Shown here piece by piece: positions 33,113 through 43,984 of a stretch of DNA of 64,000 bases (positions are counted from its first letter, which is position 1; every line of letters begins with the position of its first letter). A program made the translations under genes and the position numbers. The notes under the pieces were generated by a model. The model made no database searches. It was not told the DNA's origin and was given only the letters and a program-made list of their open reading frames with translations. The stretch is from assembly GCF_000512585.2 (NCBI RefSeq), contig NC_089241.1, positions 5,474,001 to 5,538,000 on the forward strand. The letters run 5' to 3'. Source of the DNA: Kwoniella bestiolae CBS 10118. Taxonomy: Eukaryota > Basidiomycota > Tremellomycetes > Tremellales > Cryptococcaceae.

Positions 33113-34964
33113 TCAGCCAGGTCTACGCAACAGCACGACTTTCGGTTTCGCCTCCGCCTCATCCCTCTGAATAGCCCCGCCTCGACCCGCCCTCTCCCTC
33201 TCCTCAATCCTTTGAGCAGGAGCGTCGATCCTAGCCATCGATCCGGGAGTCGGTGGTGGAGGCCGAACGAGCGATTGAGGTCGTCGAAGTAAGGTGAATT
33301 CATTTGAATTGCTAGGTCTCGATTTGGCATCTCTCCTTTCACCCCTTCCGCCCCTGTTTCTTCTATCTCCACCTCGTCCGAATCCTTGGGATTGAGGTTG
33401 GTCGAATGGCGGTCTATGAGCGTGAGGTACATTGATCCGTCCCGGGCCTTGTTGAGGTCGTCCTTGCATTGGAGGCTGAGGGGGACGCATCATACCATTC
33501 GCAGGGAGGGGAAATACACCGGGAGGTCTGATACCCCGAGACGAAGGTGCCATACCTTGCGGAGAAGGAGGAGGTTGGGGTCTGGTCATGAGTGGTATTT
33601 GTCCTGGCGTAGGTTCAGCTTTGGGTTTGAGCACCGGACCAGGTATAGCTGGACTATTCCCATTGCCACTGTGGGTTGGTAAAGTCGATTTCCCACTTTC
33701 AGGTGAAGGGTGATTATCTTCTCCTGCCAAAGAAGGTGGCCGTCTGAGCAAAATCTTGACTTCCTTTGCAGGTTCAGGTTCTTTCTTCTTCTTCTGTCCA
33801 TCTCGTCTACCACCACCATTCCTATTCCTATCACCGCTACCTCTACCTTTTCCGGATCGAGAGGATTTCGTCAACCCCGAAGCTTCAACTTCGTGGTCGT
33901 CGTCTCGCAATACTTCTAGAGTCAGATCAAACCTCGCAGCTTCTTCCAGTACGATATGCCCATCTGCCCTTGACGTATAATCTTCCTTTATTCCCGTTCC
34001 AGAGGGAGTAGGCTGATTATTCTGATTCTGCTCCACTTCCACAAAGACCGGTGGATTTCCAACGTATAATATCGATCCTCTTTCCACTTCCATCTCCCTC
34101 TCATCTTGCAGAGTCTGCACTTCCTTATCCATGATCCTTCTGAAATAGGCCACACAGCTAAACACCTTTTTGATCCAGATCGGTAGGTTCCCTTGACCGT
34201 CCATGGGAGGTAAAGCCAATTCGTCGATCATCGAAGTGACAGGTAAGACCTCTTCTTCGGCTTGAATCCGTAATCCCCGGCCTTTCTTGTAGTTCGTTCC
34301 TGCTTGGACGGTTATTGATGGATCGGAGGAAAGCAGTGAATGGAATCTGGTGGCATGTTCGATGTATCGGGCGGCTTGTCGAGCGGAGACTGCTGAAGGG
34401 GATGAGCCTTTCTTGAGCAAGTCAAGGGTGCGGATGGCTACATTACAGTTGACAGATGCTTTATTAGTGAATGCGATCGGTCGGAGGTTTGCATGTTCGT
34501 CGAAGTACAACAGGAGAAGCTAGATGATCGTTTGACTCACCTTCAAGAGGAACGACCAATTCCCACCCTTTCCCCACCAATCTCTTTACAGCATTCCTAG
34601 CCCACATCAGAGCAGATACATCGACTACCACGACCCTCCATTCGTCGCTGGACTCATCGTGAGCCGGATCCTCGACATCATCTGGTCTACCCAAATCATC
34701 ATTCGGATCTCGTTCTTGAGTTGCTGGCAATCCGTTCTCAGGTCTTGGTCTAGGGGATCCAGAAAGCGGCGGCGTCAGAGCGGTAGCTTTGACTTTGGAC
34801 TCTAGCTCTGCGATCTGATGGTTCAGGTAGGCTGCTGAGAGAGCTTTGGAGAGTTTCGCCTGGCGTGCGACCTAACACAATATCCTGACATCAGCAGTCA
34901 GTCTTATACGATAATAGGGAGGTAAACTCACGAGATCATGATTACCATTACTATGTTCTCCCAT
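33113..34964 (-). CDS. PIN-domain-like protein with repeated C-terminal LLRRP motifs
   Basis: It starts MGEHSNGNHDL (ATG at 34964) and after an intron continues VARQAKLSKALSAAYLNHQI near 34815-34873. The N-terminal domain has the PIN-type pattern: WRVVVVDVSALMWARNAVKR near 34590-34650 (a strand ending in an Asp, as in PIN nucleases), KGWELVVPLEG, and after an intron AIRTLDLLKKGSSPSAVSAR near 34380-34440, followed by ARYIEHATRFH. VTSMIDELALPP and LPIWIKKVFSCVAYF follow. From about 33860 the protein is disordered: Gly/Arg/Lys-rich, then Pro/Gln/Met-rich. It carries three copies of a short motif: VKILLRRPPSL near 33730-33765, FTLLRRPQSL near 33265-33305 and KVVLLRRPG at the very C-terminus. Together these suggest an RNA-decay factor of the Nmd4/SMG type, but this is inferred from fold and motif style. 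Confidence 0.7.
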
Positions 34965-35554
34965 CCTTTCTTCCTGTATAATATTATACTGTGATTCGAC
35001 TCGGACGGTGTCGAGTCGACTGTGAGGTTCTGTGCAAGACTAAAGGGGTGTAGAGACTAGACACCCATGTTTGTGATTATGGTGGCAAATGAACGATTGA
35101 TCGAGTATGACATTCGATGTTTCAAGCGCGTGAATCTGCGCCGAGGACGTTGATGATTGAGATTCGGTTGCAGCTACTTGGGGATAGCTTGTACCTGTGC
35201 TTAGGTATATGATACTTGGGTATGATTAGCTGATGTGATGGGATGGTGGGATGAAAAGAAGGAGAGGACATGTGAAATCAAAGGTTGTGCATGCGGGTGT
35301 ATGTGTATCCATTGAGAGTGGCTAACCGAGTTGAGTAGGAACAGTCATCGGTTATATCCATGTCACATGGAATATGGAATAAATGCCACATCACCATCAT
35401 ACAGGTCTTAGAGTGATAACCCATCCCAATCCTCGTTGAAAGCGAGATTTCGGTTTCTTCGACTTTTCTTTTGGTCGAGTATAGATATACATCTTCGACA
35501 TTTTAGCAGACCTCACCTTCCACGAATCATCCATACGTAGGCATCACCACCGAA
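34965..35554. other. divergent promoter region of the PIN-protein and bL19m genes
   Basis: 590 bp between start codons; no RNA gene or repeat recognised. Confidence 0.45.
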
Positions 35555-36257
35555 ATGAGCCGACCTACAGCATCCCGCCTGTTCACCCAAGCTACCAATG
35601 CTATCCGACAAACCGCCAGTCCGATAGCATCCAGCTCAAAACGATTCGCTTCCACTTCTCCTGCCGCTGGCTCATCTTGTGAGTGCAGGCAATAGATACA
35701 ACGCATCATTATATGAATGTGAGATCCGATCAAACTTCGCTAACACCTTTTATGATATAGCATACCCCTTCAACCCCACCGCCCTCATCCTCCCATCAAC
35801 CGTCCCCCCCTCCTCCGTCCCTCCATCCCTCCTGAACCCCCGAAAAGGCTGGTCTATCATCACCCACCTAAACGCCACATCCCCCAAATCAGAGTACCAC
35901 AACCTCTTCGCACGTCGACATCCCGATCGTCTCAGAACGGGATCGGTCATCACCGTACTGCAATACACGGATGCCACCAAGAAGACCGTCTCGCCCTTTT
36001 CGGGTGTGCTGATGGGGATCAAGAAGAGGGGTGGGGTAGATACGAGTTTCAAGTTGAGGAATATAGTCAATAAGATTGGGGTGGAGATGTCTTTCAAGCT
36101 TAATTCACCGTTGATAAAGGAGATCAAAGTTGTACGAGAGGCTAAGGGACGATCGGGACAGATTAAGGATTTGAGGAGAGCCAAGGTTAATTATTTGAGG
36201 GAGAGACAGGGGGTCATGACTTCCATTGCTAGTGCGCTGAAGGGGTCGAAGAAGTAG
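35555..36257 (+). CDS. IMG1: mitochondrial large-subunit ribosomal protein bL19m
   Basis: Exon 1 (35555-35679) starts MSRPTASRLFTQATNAIRQT, a mitochondrial presequence. After one intron ending at 35760, YPFNPTALILPSTVPPSSV leads to the L19 domain: DRLRTGSVITVLQYTDATKK near 35928-35985, FSGVLMGIKKRGGVDTSFKL followed by RNIVNKIGVEMSFKLNSPL near 35999-36113, and IKEIKVVREAKGRSGQIKDL near 36115-36170. The RxGSVI...GVxxxxKRxGxDTSFxLRNI...GVE pattern is diagnostic for bL19. It ends ALKGSKK, TAG at 36255. Confidence 0.93.
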
Positions 36258-36563
36258 TGTTGGTGGTATTTTAAAGGGTATGATACTCGACTCGTTGGGA
36301 TGCAGTACATGGAGAGGTGGTTGTGGACGTCAAATGTGAAGGAGGTTGAATGAGAAGGAGATCTACCGTCGTCTGATAGACGAGATGATCATCATCTTGC
36401 TTTGTATACCCCACATACTGTACAAGGGTATACATGCCATATGGTATATAGCTATAAATCATGAATATCGTGAATAACCCAAACGAATCACGCCATCTAA
36501 CGGACAAATCACTGTAAGACCGCATAAATCTATCTGCCCGACTTCATTACCAAGTCCATATCC
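36258..36563. other. convergent intergenic region of bL19m and MAD2
   Basis: 306 bp with both 3' UTRs; nothing else recognised. Confidence 0.5.
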
Positions 36564-37764
36564 TTACTCCCCGACACGATAAGCCACCATAGCCTAAGGC
36601 AAAGCACGATCAGCTATATTCAAAAGTGACAGGCAATAAAGCTGAATTATCGCGACTTACCTCCAACGAGTGTACATTCGTGCTGAAACTTCTCAGTCTG
36701 ACTTGCTCGACTTTACCTCGATCAATCAAGTGAGGATCCGCATCACCCCAAGTAGCAGGTATAGGGAGATCAGGGGAGTCGTTGGTGTATGCTAAGAGTG
36801 TGAACGTGCCTATATCAACTGTATCAGCAAAGTGTAAAAGACTGTAAATCGTTTATTTGGTCTCCCATCATCCGGATTAGGAGTCATTCTCAATCCGGAT
36901 GACAGAACGATGTAATCTCATGACAATCACTCAACTCACATTCCTCCTCCAAAATAGGCAAAAACGTCACACTACTAGTAATCTGCTTCATGATCTCCCT
37001 AATCTCCCCCTGAACTTCCTTTTCAGTCTTTTCCTTCTTCTTCCCCTTCGTAGATGGACCACCGGGTAGAGAAGGGTTATGTATGGATGATTCGTCGGTA
37101 TGAATATCGAATTGCCATCGTTCGAGGGTTTCGCCAGTTTCGATGGATTTTATGGCTAGGACTAGACGGTTGATGGAGGATGAGAGGAGCCATTCTGCGG
37201 ATAAGATTATCGAAATATTAGTCAAAAGCAACATCCCACTTTCTGGTAGGAAGTCGTCGAAGATATCGATGGGGGATGATACCTAGCGCCACAAGGGTAC
37301 TAGCGGATATCGTGGTTGTGGAAGGAAGATGGATATCAAGGCAGCTGAAGAAGTATAGATACAACTTTCGAAGCATGACATCACAAGAATACCTTACTCA
37401 CCCTGCACTTGGGATAGGATCGTACTCAAGTATTCCTTCAGATTATCGTCCGCAGTGACAAGCATAGGAAGACCATATTTCTTGACCATTCTAGGCGTGT
37501 GGATCTCGTATCAGCTTGGGTCTTTGGAGCTCAGAGTCGAGAAAGCTGACTTACCGGAAATCATCACTTGGATAGACACCTCGTTGATACAATATGCTAC
37601 GATTGGGTTCGGATCAGCTTTGTACGACCGACCTGTCTGTCGTAGTTGAGAGGCGAAGAATCGCACTGCGCTCACCTGTTCACACTGTACTCGAAGAACT
37701 CTGTTACCAACGCTGTGGACCCCTTGAGGGTGATAGCTTGGTTGGTTCGCTGTTTCTGGGCCAT
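36564..37764 (-). CDS. MAD2: spindle assembly checkpoint protein Mad2 (HORMA domain)
   Basis: It starts MAQKQRTNQAITLKGSTALV (ATG at 37764), then an intron-split ILYQRGVYPSDDF (near 37548-37600) and MVKKYGLPMLVTADDNLKEY near 37435-37495. Further exons give EWLLSSSINRLVLAIKSIET followed by GETLERWQFDI near 37100-37195, EIREIMKQITSSVTFLPILE near 36955-37010, TFTLLAYTNDSPDLP near 36760-36810, and QVRLRSFSTNVHSLE ending at the intron near 36660. The final exon reads AMVAYRVGE before TAA. LxRGVYP, LxRWQF, IRxIxxxITxxVTFLP and VRLRSFxTNxHxxxxMVAY are all Mad2 hallmarks, including the C-terminal safety-belt strand that switches between open and closed forms. Mad2 blocks Cdc20-APC/C at unattached kinetochores. 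An insertion rich in Lys/Glu (GKKKEKTEKEV) lies before the EIREI helix. Confidence 0.94.
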
Positions 37765-38158
37765 TATGAAATTGGACCGTGGGGGTAAAGAGCTGAAAGC
37801 GACTATGGCTTGAGGTCTTGTGGGCTGTCTTCACCGGCAGATACTGAACTGTAGAGTATGAGATTACGAGATTGGATGATATGGCCAGGTGGATCATCAT
37901 TCAACACCCAAAATAAGATAGCATACGCGTAGAATTGGACCCCATCTTATTTAACGGGATCAAATGTCTCCCACCACACAAACATTTGACTCCGTTGGTG
38001 TTGGTGCCCCTCATCCACACCTAAAGGTTTTTCAATATTTTTGCATTTCTCATTTCCAAAAAATTCAGATTCATGCTGGCTGTTGCGATTGATCAACCCT
38101 TCTTCAGATCATCGATAATCATAACAGTAACAGTACAGACTCATACTGGGATATCAAG
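37765..38158. other. divergent promoter region of MAD2 and POL5
   Basis: 394 bp between the two start codons. No specific binding site claimed. Confidence 0.5.
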
Positions 38159-41100
38159 ATGGCCTCAAACATCTTGCCCCTCTTCTGGCCACTAGCCAAC
38201 TCAAGTAGAGATACCCGTCTGACAGCTTCAGCATCCCTTGTGTCGAATCTCGAAAATTTCCAACAATCTTTCATCTCATCTAAACCCACCACCGCGTCCG
38301 ACGACGATGACGATGAAGAGGATGAGGAGGAGGAGATAGAAGACGACGATGAGTCGGGCATGGAAGTTGATGGATCCGATGATGAAGATGGACTAAGTAG
38401 GGACAAAGAGGGTGAAAAGCTGGATAAGAGGTTGAGTAAAGATAATTCGGAAGATGTCGTTTATTGTGTCAAGAGGTTGGTCAGAGGGCTGGGAAGTTCG
38501 AGGGAGAGTAGTAGACTTGGATTTGCAGTTACTCTGACTGAGGTGAGTCTAGTCTGAAATGCTATATTAATTTTGTTGAGATATGTCGCTGACATTATAC
38601 TTGACATACGACAGTTGCTATCCCGTATACAAACAGTGACAGTCTCCCAGGTTCTGTCCCTCCTCATACGCAACTCCCAATACTCCAAAAACATGAAAGG
38701 ATCCGACGAACGAGATATGATGTTCGCTCGACTGTTCGGATTGACCTCGATCATCCAATCGAACTCCCTCTACTCGTCATCAGCCACTATTAAAGATTTC
38801 GAAAAAGTAGTGGATGAATTGGTGAAGTTGGGAGAAGCGAAAGCTTGGATGAGAGAAAGTGCTTGGTGGACCCTCGTCGGTGCGGTTCAAGGCTTACTGG
38901 ACAGTGAGGTAGAATGGAAAGATCAGGCGCTAAGGAATACCGTCGAGAAAGTATTGAGTGGGAAATCATGGAATCAGGAGAAGGTGGCCTTGGTGCTTTT
39001 GTTGGAAAACGTAAAGGTGAATATCCGACCCTCCACAATCTCGATGGGACAGCCTCAGGCAGTATATAAGAGCTGACCGTCCTTCTTACAGGACATCGAC
39101 TGGAAGACATACCTCTCGCCTACATTCAAATACACCTCTCTCCTCAACTCTCACAACTTGGTAACTCTCGGTCGAGTGCTCAAGGTATGTTCCTGCTTGA
39201 CCAGGATCGCATTGCGGGATGCTAATTTTACATACAGGAAGCATCTGCTGAAGATGACGAGAGTGTTGCCGCCTCAACCAGTGGAAATTGGAAACCTCAA
39301 TTACATTTTGTGTGGAATATCATTCTTGAGCATTATTTCCCTCAATCCGGTCGAGAATCACCATCAAACGGAGAAGCGCCTTTCCAAGATTTCTTCCGAG
39401 TTGTCGTTGATGGTGAGTGCGCATTCCCTAACTCCCTCACCTCGCTTTTGACCTTCTGACGGATGAAGACCATACTGACATATTTCATGGTGTAATGTAG
39501 AATCTCTGTTTTCCAACACCGCCTCCCCACAAAGACGATACTGGGGTTTTCAAGTATTCGAGCGCGCCCTACCACTGCTATCATCCGATTCTATGCCTCT
39601 GATCTTCACACCCAACTTCATGAGATGCTGGATCAACAACCTCTCTTCCTCTGATCGATATCTCCACAAAGCAGCTCAGCAAATTGCCAAAAAGGTACAG
39701 GAAGTGACCAAGGAGAACAGTCAAGTTGGTTTCACCCTATTGAGTCAGCTGGTAGGGAAATATGGCAAACAGGATTTTGATAAAGTTACAAAGACGAAGA
39801 CTGTTGAGACTATCATGAGCAGTTTAAACGTTCAGGGAGTTAGAGATTATGTCAAGTATCTGGAAGAAATTGTTGTGAGCGGTGGTGAAAAGTGAGTTTG
39901 ACTGCTCTTTCTGGCCATCATACCTTTGTAGACTCCTGCTTGATACTGATGTACCACACTTAGCTTGGACAGTGCTCGAATAGACGAACGAAGGCTCTGG
40001 GCTCTAGATCAATTACTTGCCTTGTGCAGGAATGGCTCAGTACCTAAAGACGACGAATGGATTTCATCAGCTATCGACTTTTTACTTGTTCATGGTTTCT
40101 TCCTCATCCGAAAGGCCGACAAGAAGAGTCCTATCAGTGCAGTAAGTATCAGATGCCGTACCTACCAGTGATCGCATGGGTCTGACGTGCTCGTACAGCT
40201 TCACTCCACACCCAAACCTGCTTTGTCCGAATCAACCGCTGCTGTTTGTCGATCAAGGTTGAGAAGTTGTTTGGCAGAGTTGACGACTGCTTCCGTTTCT
40301 CAGCGAGGTGAGTTTTTGGTATTCAAATATTTGCTTGATATCCTACATACTGATCTTTCTGCTTCAGGCTCAGATGAGACCAAAACCGCTCGACAGCAAG
40401 GATGCGACACCTCCGGAAAGCTTTGGCTCCGAAGAGCACTTGATACCCTCGCTGTATTGGAGAAGGACAACAAGCATGTAGAAGTCACAACAGAGGCGGA
40501 TGGAGAAATCGTCGCTCTCCGAAAGGAAGCCTTGAAGACTCTCTCCGCCTTGGAGAAAGTCAAGGAGGATCGAAAGGAGATTGCGCAAGGATCGGCAATC
40601 ATCTTATCCTTCTTCATCTTGCAGACATATGATGAGGTTGAGGATGCTTTGGATCTCCTCGAGGTGGGTTTTTGTTCCTTTTTGTGTGACATCTGATCGC
40701 TAGAACCAATGCTGACCGTCGACAAATCTCCTACAGAATGCCAATTCAGCGATTCAACAATTGTTTGAACTCCCGTCAACCGGTACAGAGGAAGATGGCG
40801 AAGAACATCCTGCCATCGATTCATTACTTGATGTGCTGATCGCTCTTCTCGATAAGGGATCAAATGATCTCAGGAATCTGGCGAACCTGGTGTTTGGAAT
40901 GGTTTCTTCCGAATTCAGCGAAACCAGCATGGACCTTTTGGTAGCTGTAAGTCCTTGTGACCTATCCAGACAAACAGACTTGACGGCTAAATACTGTACA
41001 TTGGTAATAGCAACTCGAACAGACCGTTGCAGATGCAGCTGCCGAGTCATCTGATGCCGAGGATGATGAGGAAAAGGAAGTTTCGGACGGTGATTCTCAA

Positions 41101-42520
41101 GAGGACGAAGAGGATGACGACGAAGAAGATGAATCTGACGATGAAGAAGATGACGAAGATGATCTGCCAGATGTTGATCCAGCATTCAGGCAAAGGGTCG
41201 CCGAAGCTTTGAATGTAGCTGGGTTAGGTGTCGACGACGCAGACAAGGAAGGAGATGACGATGATGAATCCGACGAAGAAGAGTATATGGATGATGATCA
41301 GATGATGAAAGTTGATGAGCAGTTGGCGGAGGTATTCCGACAACAAGCTGCCAGTACAAAGAAAACGGATTTGAAACGTGAGTCGACCTATTATACAAAT
41401 CTAATCGTCAGGAACAAACAGCTGAACAACCTCATTTTGGGAACTCACAGACCTACAAATCGAATCATTGCATTTCAAAAACCGAATCCTTGACTTCTTC
41501 GACGTCTACTGCAAGAAACAATCATCCAACCCTCTCATGCTATCTTGCCTTATTGCGTTATTGAGATTGGTCCGAGGCGGCGGATCGTCCGAAAGCGAAT
41601 TGGCGAACAAAGCGGCCGGTATCATACGATCAAAATTCAACAAACCTAAAGATGTACCTTCCTCTGTCGACCTTTCCAAGGCTATCGAAGTGCTCAAGGA
41701 AATACATGGCATGGCGATTAAAGCTCACTCTGCGGAATTCTCCAATCTATGTTCATATTCTTCTTTGTTCGTCGTCAAATCCATCGACTCTTCTTCATCA
41801 GACTCCAGCGACGTGGTAGAAGTTTACTCTGAGACACTCAAAGATTTCATGACTCGTAAAGCCTCATTGATACATCCCAACTTCATCTTGGAATTCATCA
41901 AGCGATTCCCACCGAAGGGATTCGACCTCTCTGAAGGTTTAGTAGGATTTGTCAAGCCTGGTGGAGGTGTCAATGCCTATAGACAATTACAGGGATACTC
42001 AATGCTTCAAGTCATCTCTCAACATTTACCATCACTTTCGAAATCCAATGCTATCCCTTCGGAGAAGATCAACGCATTTGTTAGTAGTGCTAGTGACGCT
42101 GTATACGATACGTTGGAACAAGCAGGGGAGAACGGATGGAACGCCGCGAAATTGAAGGATGTGGTTAAGTTCGCTTTGGCCCTTGCTAGGACATCCAGGA
42201 CATTGGATGTGGCGTGGGATATGAGCCGAGTGGAAAATGTAGGTGGGAAGTTGAAGGAGGGTGAGATGAAAGGTGTGAGTAGTATGTGGAGTCAGTTGGT
42301 ATCGATACTAGGGGGAAACAAGGGAGACAAGAAGAAGAATAAGAGGAAGAACGAGGAGAAGATGGATGTGGATGTGGATGTTGATGGTGAAGTTGAGGGA
42401 AAGAAGGTGGATGAACCTAGTAAGAAGAAGAAGAAGGTGGTGGGTGATGCCCACAGCGATGCGGTCGGGGAAGGGGAGAAGCAGAAAAAGGTCAAGAAGG
42501 CTAAGAAGACGATAAAGTAG
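38159..42520 (+). CDS. POL5: Pol5/MYBBP1A-family nucleolar protein (rRNA synthesis/ribosome biogenesis)
   Basis: It starts MASNILPLFWPLANSSRDTR, the conserved opening of Pol5/MYBBP1A. An acidic run (38296-38400) and SEDVVYCVKRLVRGLGSSRE near 38449-38505 follow, then RLGFAVTLTE and after an intron LLSRIQTVTVSQVLSLL near 38617-38665. Armadillo-like helices continue across many exons: DERDMMFARLFGLTSIIQSN near 38708-38765, WMRESAWWTLVGAVQGLL near 38847-38900, YWGFQVFERALPLLSSD near 39538-39590. A second long Asp/Glu-rich tract lies at 41060-41320, another hallmark of the family. The last exon (41468-42520) ends in Lys-rich nucleolar-type repeats (KKKNKRKNEEK; KQKKVKKAKKTIK). About a dozen introns. 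Yeast Pol5 is required for rDNA transcription and pre-60S assembly despite its polymerase name. Divergent from MAD2. Confidence 0.93.
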
Positions 42521-42922
42521 AATTGATGTTACACATTCATATATACCTTCTTTTCTTCCCCCTTTTGTCGGACGTGATTACACCTGCGCATAACTCTATT
42601 TCATCTTGGTTTATACTTGCACTTCATATCGCAATGCATCGACATACGTCATCTTGTCACCTGTACACATTGAGCAGAGACGCAAGAGATCCTGAGTGAT
42701 TGAGGATTCTGAAACGCCAAGGGTATATGTTTGATGTCATCGATAAGAGAGATTGAATGGCTTTATGGTCCTATGAAGTTGACCATGAATCTACATCATT
42801 CCTCTGGACTTCAACTACCCGATAGCGCTCGAGAAGTACTAGAACGGAAAGAGAAACAGCTTTGACAACACAATTCAATCCTGTTTGTATAATATTGTTA
42901 AAAAGACATGCAAAATTAGCTG
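42521..42922. other. intergenic region between POL5 and tRNA-Glu copy 2
   Basis: POL5 3' UTR and the 5' flank of the tRNA. No other gene seen. Confidence 0.5.
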
Positions 42923-43009
42923 TCTTCTATAGTACAGCGGTTAGTATATCCGCCTTTCATGGTACGCTATGTTGCGCGGGAGATCGGGGTTCGATTCCCC
43001 GTGGGAGAA
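42923..43009 (+). tRNA. tRNA-Glu (anticodon UUC), with a 15-nt intron
   Basis: Same mature sequence as the copy at 31145-31241. The 5' half is 42923-42959, the intron 42960-42974 and the 3' half 42975-43009. Acceptor TCTTCTA/TGGGAGA, anticodon TTC in CTTTCA|C, perfect T-arm. The TTTTT Pol III terminator is at 43013-43017. Confidence 0.92.
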
Positions 43010-43049
43010 CTCTTTTTGGTGCCGACAGCATGTTTCACTCTAGACTTTT

Positions 43050-43112
43050 TCTGCCGCCGGGAATTGAAAAAAAAAAATTTGATATGCGTTCGAATCCCGG
43101 ACGGAGAATTCA
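43050..43112. repeat. A-run and inverted repeat with a tRNA-like 3' end
   Basis: Between the two facing tRNA genes, CCGCCGGGA (near 43053) and TCCCGGACGG (near 43094) form a near-perfect inverted repeat around an A11 run and GCGTTCGAATCCC. GTTCGAATCCC matches a Pol III B-box/T-arm, and CGGAGAA resembles an acceptor 3' strand, but no full tRNA folds here. It may be a relic of a further tRNA copy. Confidence 0.35.
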
Positions 43113-43139
43113 TCAGACATAGGAGTGCCACAAAAAGCG

Positions 43140-43227
43140 TTCTCCCACGGGGAATCGAACCCCGATCTCCCGCGCCACAGCAACATGTTCTGAAAGGCGG
43201 ATATACTAACCGCTGTACTATAGAAGA
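43140..43227 (-). tRNA. tRNA-Glu (anticodon UUC), with a 16-nt intron
   Basis: Third copy, facing the one at 42923-43009 at a distance of 130 bp. The 5' half is 43227-43191, the intron 43190-43175 and the 3' half 43174-43140. The mature part is identical to the other two; the intron is unrelated in most positions. The 3' flank (GCTTTTTGTGGC) resembles that of the copy at 31145, so the duplicated unit included the terminator. Confidence 0.92.
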
Positions 43228-43399
43228 GCTAATTTTTTGAATTCCCATAACCCATATGAAGCAAATCTTTACCTCTGCTCTGTCTTTGCAGCTGTTTCTC
43301 TGCGCGCTCTACTATCTCTTGAGCATCGTCAGGCGCCTGGAGTCCAGGAGGCAGGAGGACTTGATCCAAGTGTGGGGTGTGCTCCTTCTTCCGTCTCTG

Positions 43400-43444
43400 C
43401 TTCGCCCTCTGCCCTCTGCTTCGCCCTCTGCCCTCTGCCCTCTG
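43400..43444 (+). repeat. CCCTCTG minisatellite
   Basis: Heptamer CCCTCTG repeated five to six times with CTTCG interruptions, directly left of the CT tract; the two probably arose by the same slippage process. Confidence 0.75.
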
Positions 43445-43451
43445 CCATCTG

Positions 43452-43618
43452 GTCTCTCTCCTCTCTCTCCTCTCTCTCCTCCTCTCTCCTCTCTCTCCTC
43501 TCTCTCCTCTCTCCTCTCTCTCCTCTCTCTCCTCTCTCTCCTCTCTCTCCTCTATCTCCTCTCTCTCCTCTCTCTCCTCTCTCTCTCCTCTCTCCTCTCT
43601 CCTCTCTCTCCTCTTTCC
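43452..43618 (+). repeat. CT microsatellite (polypyrimidine tract, about 165 bp)
   Basis: Almost pure alternating CT with a CCT every 7-9 bases. The strand asymmetry (all C/T on plus) makes it a candidate for triplex/H-DNA formation. It is the longest simple repeat in the window. Confidence 0.92.
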
Positions 43619-43984
43619 TACCTCGGTCCATCTCCACCTCTGAGTACCCAATCGCAATCTGACTCCTTTCATCTGTATCCAATGACAGGGGTCGCGTCCT
43701 TGATGGATCTGGATGTTGAAAGGTGTACGATCCGATTACACTTAACCCTTTTTGTAGCTAAGGAAAGGAGGTGTAAATTGGTGCTCGGTCCCGAGGAACA
43801 CAGACCTTTTGCACTCACTGTACATGTATGGACAAGGCGGAATATATAAAGACTCATATCTCATCCTATCATTTGGTTCGTATTCAATCAGCACCCATAG
43901 ACCGTAGCTAAAGGCTAGCTACAACCCTGCATCATTAACAGAACCGACTCTTACCTTGGCTCAGCAGTCCTCTTGTCCCGTACA

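Larger units (their letters stand above)
43228..43984. other. intergenic region with CT-rich simple repeats
   Basis: Dominated by the CT microsatellite and a preceding CCCTCTG minisatellite. Open frames span it in several frames on both strands, which is what low-complexity DNA produces; none is accepted as a gene. The right end holds the promoter of the secreted-protein gene. Confidence 0.6.

Noticed and set aside
34464..34730. Reading the 5' exons of the PIN-domain gene as an independent small gene
   Set aside because: GTGAGT at the end of this exon and an AG before AIRTLDLLKK join it in frame to the downstream exon; one spliced gene explains both.
36890..37234. 114-codon minus-strand frame as a separate gene
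   Set aside because: It is the central exon of MAD2 (EWLLSSSINRLVLAIKSIET) read beyond its splice sites.
43237..43849. Overlapping open frames of 88-197 codons on both strands
   Set aside because: They run through the CT microsatellite and CCCTCTG repeats; low-complexity DNA is open in many frames at once. Products are Leu/Ser or Arg/Glu repeats with no family signature.
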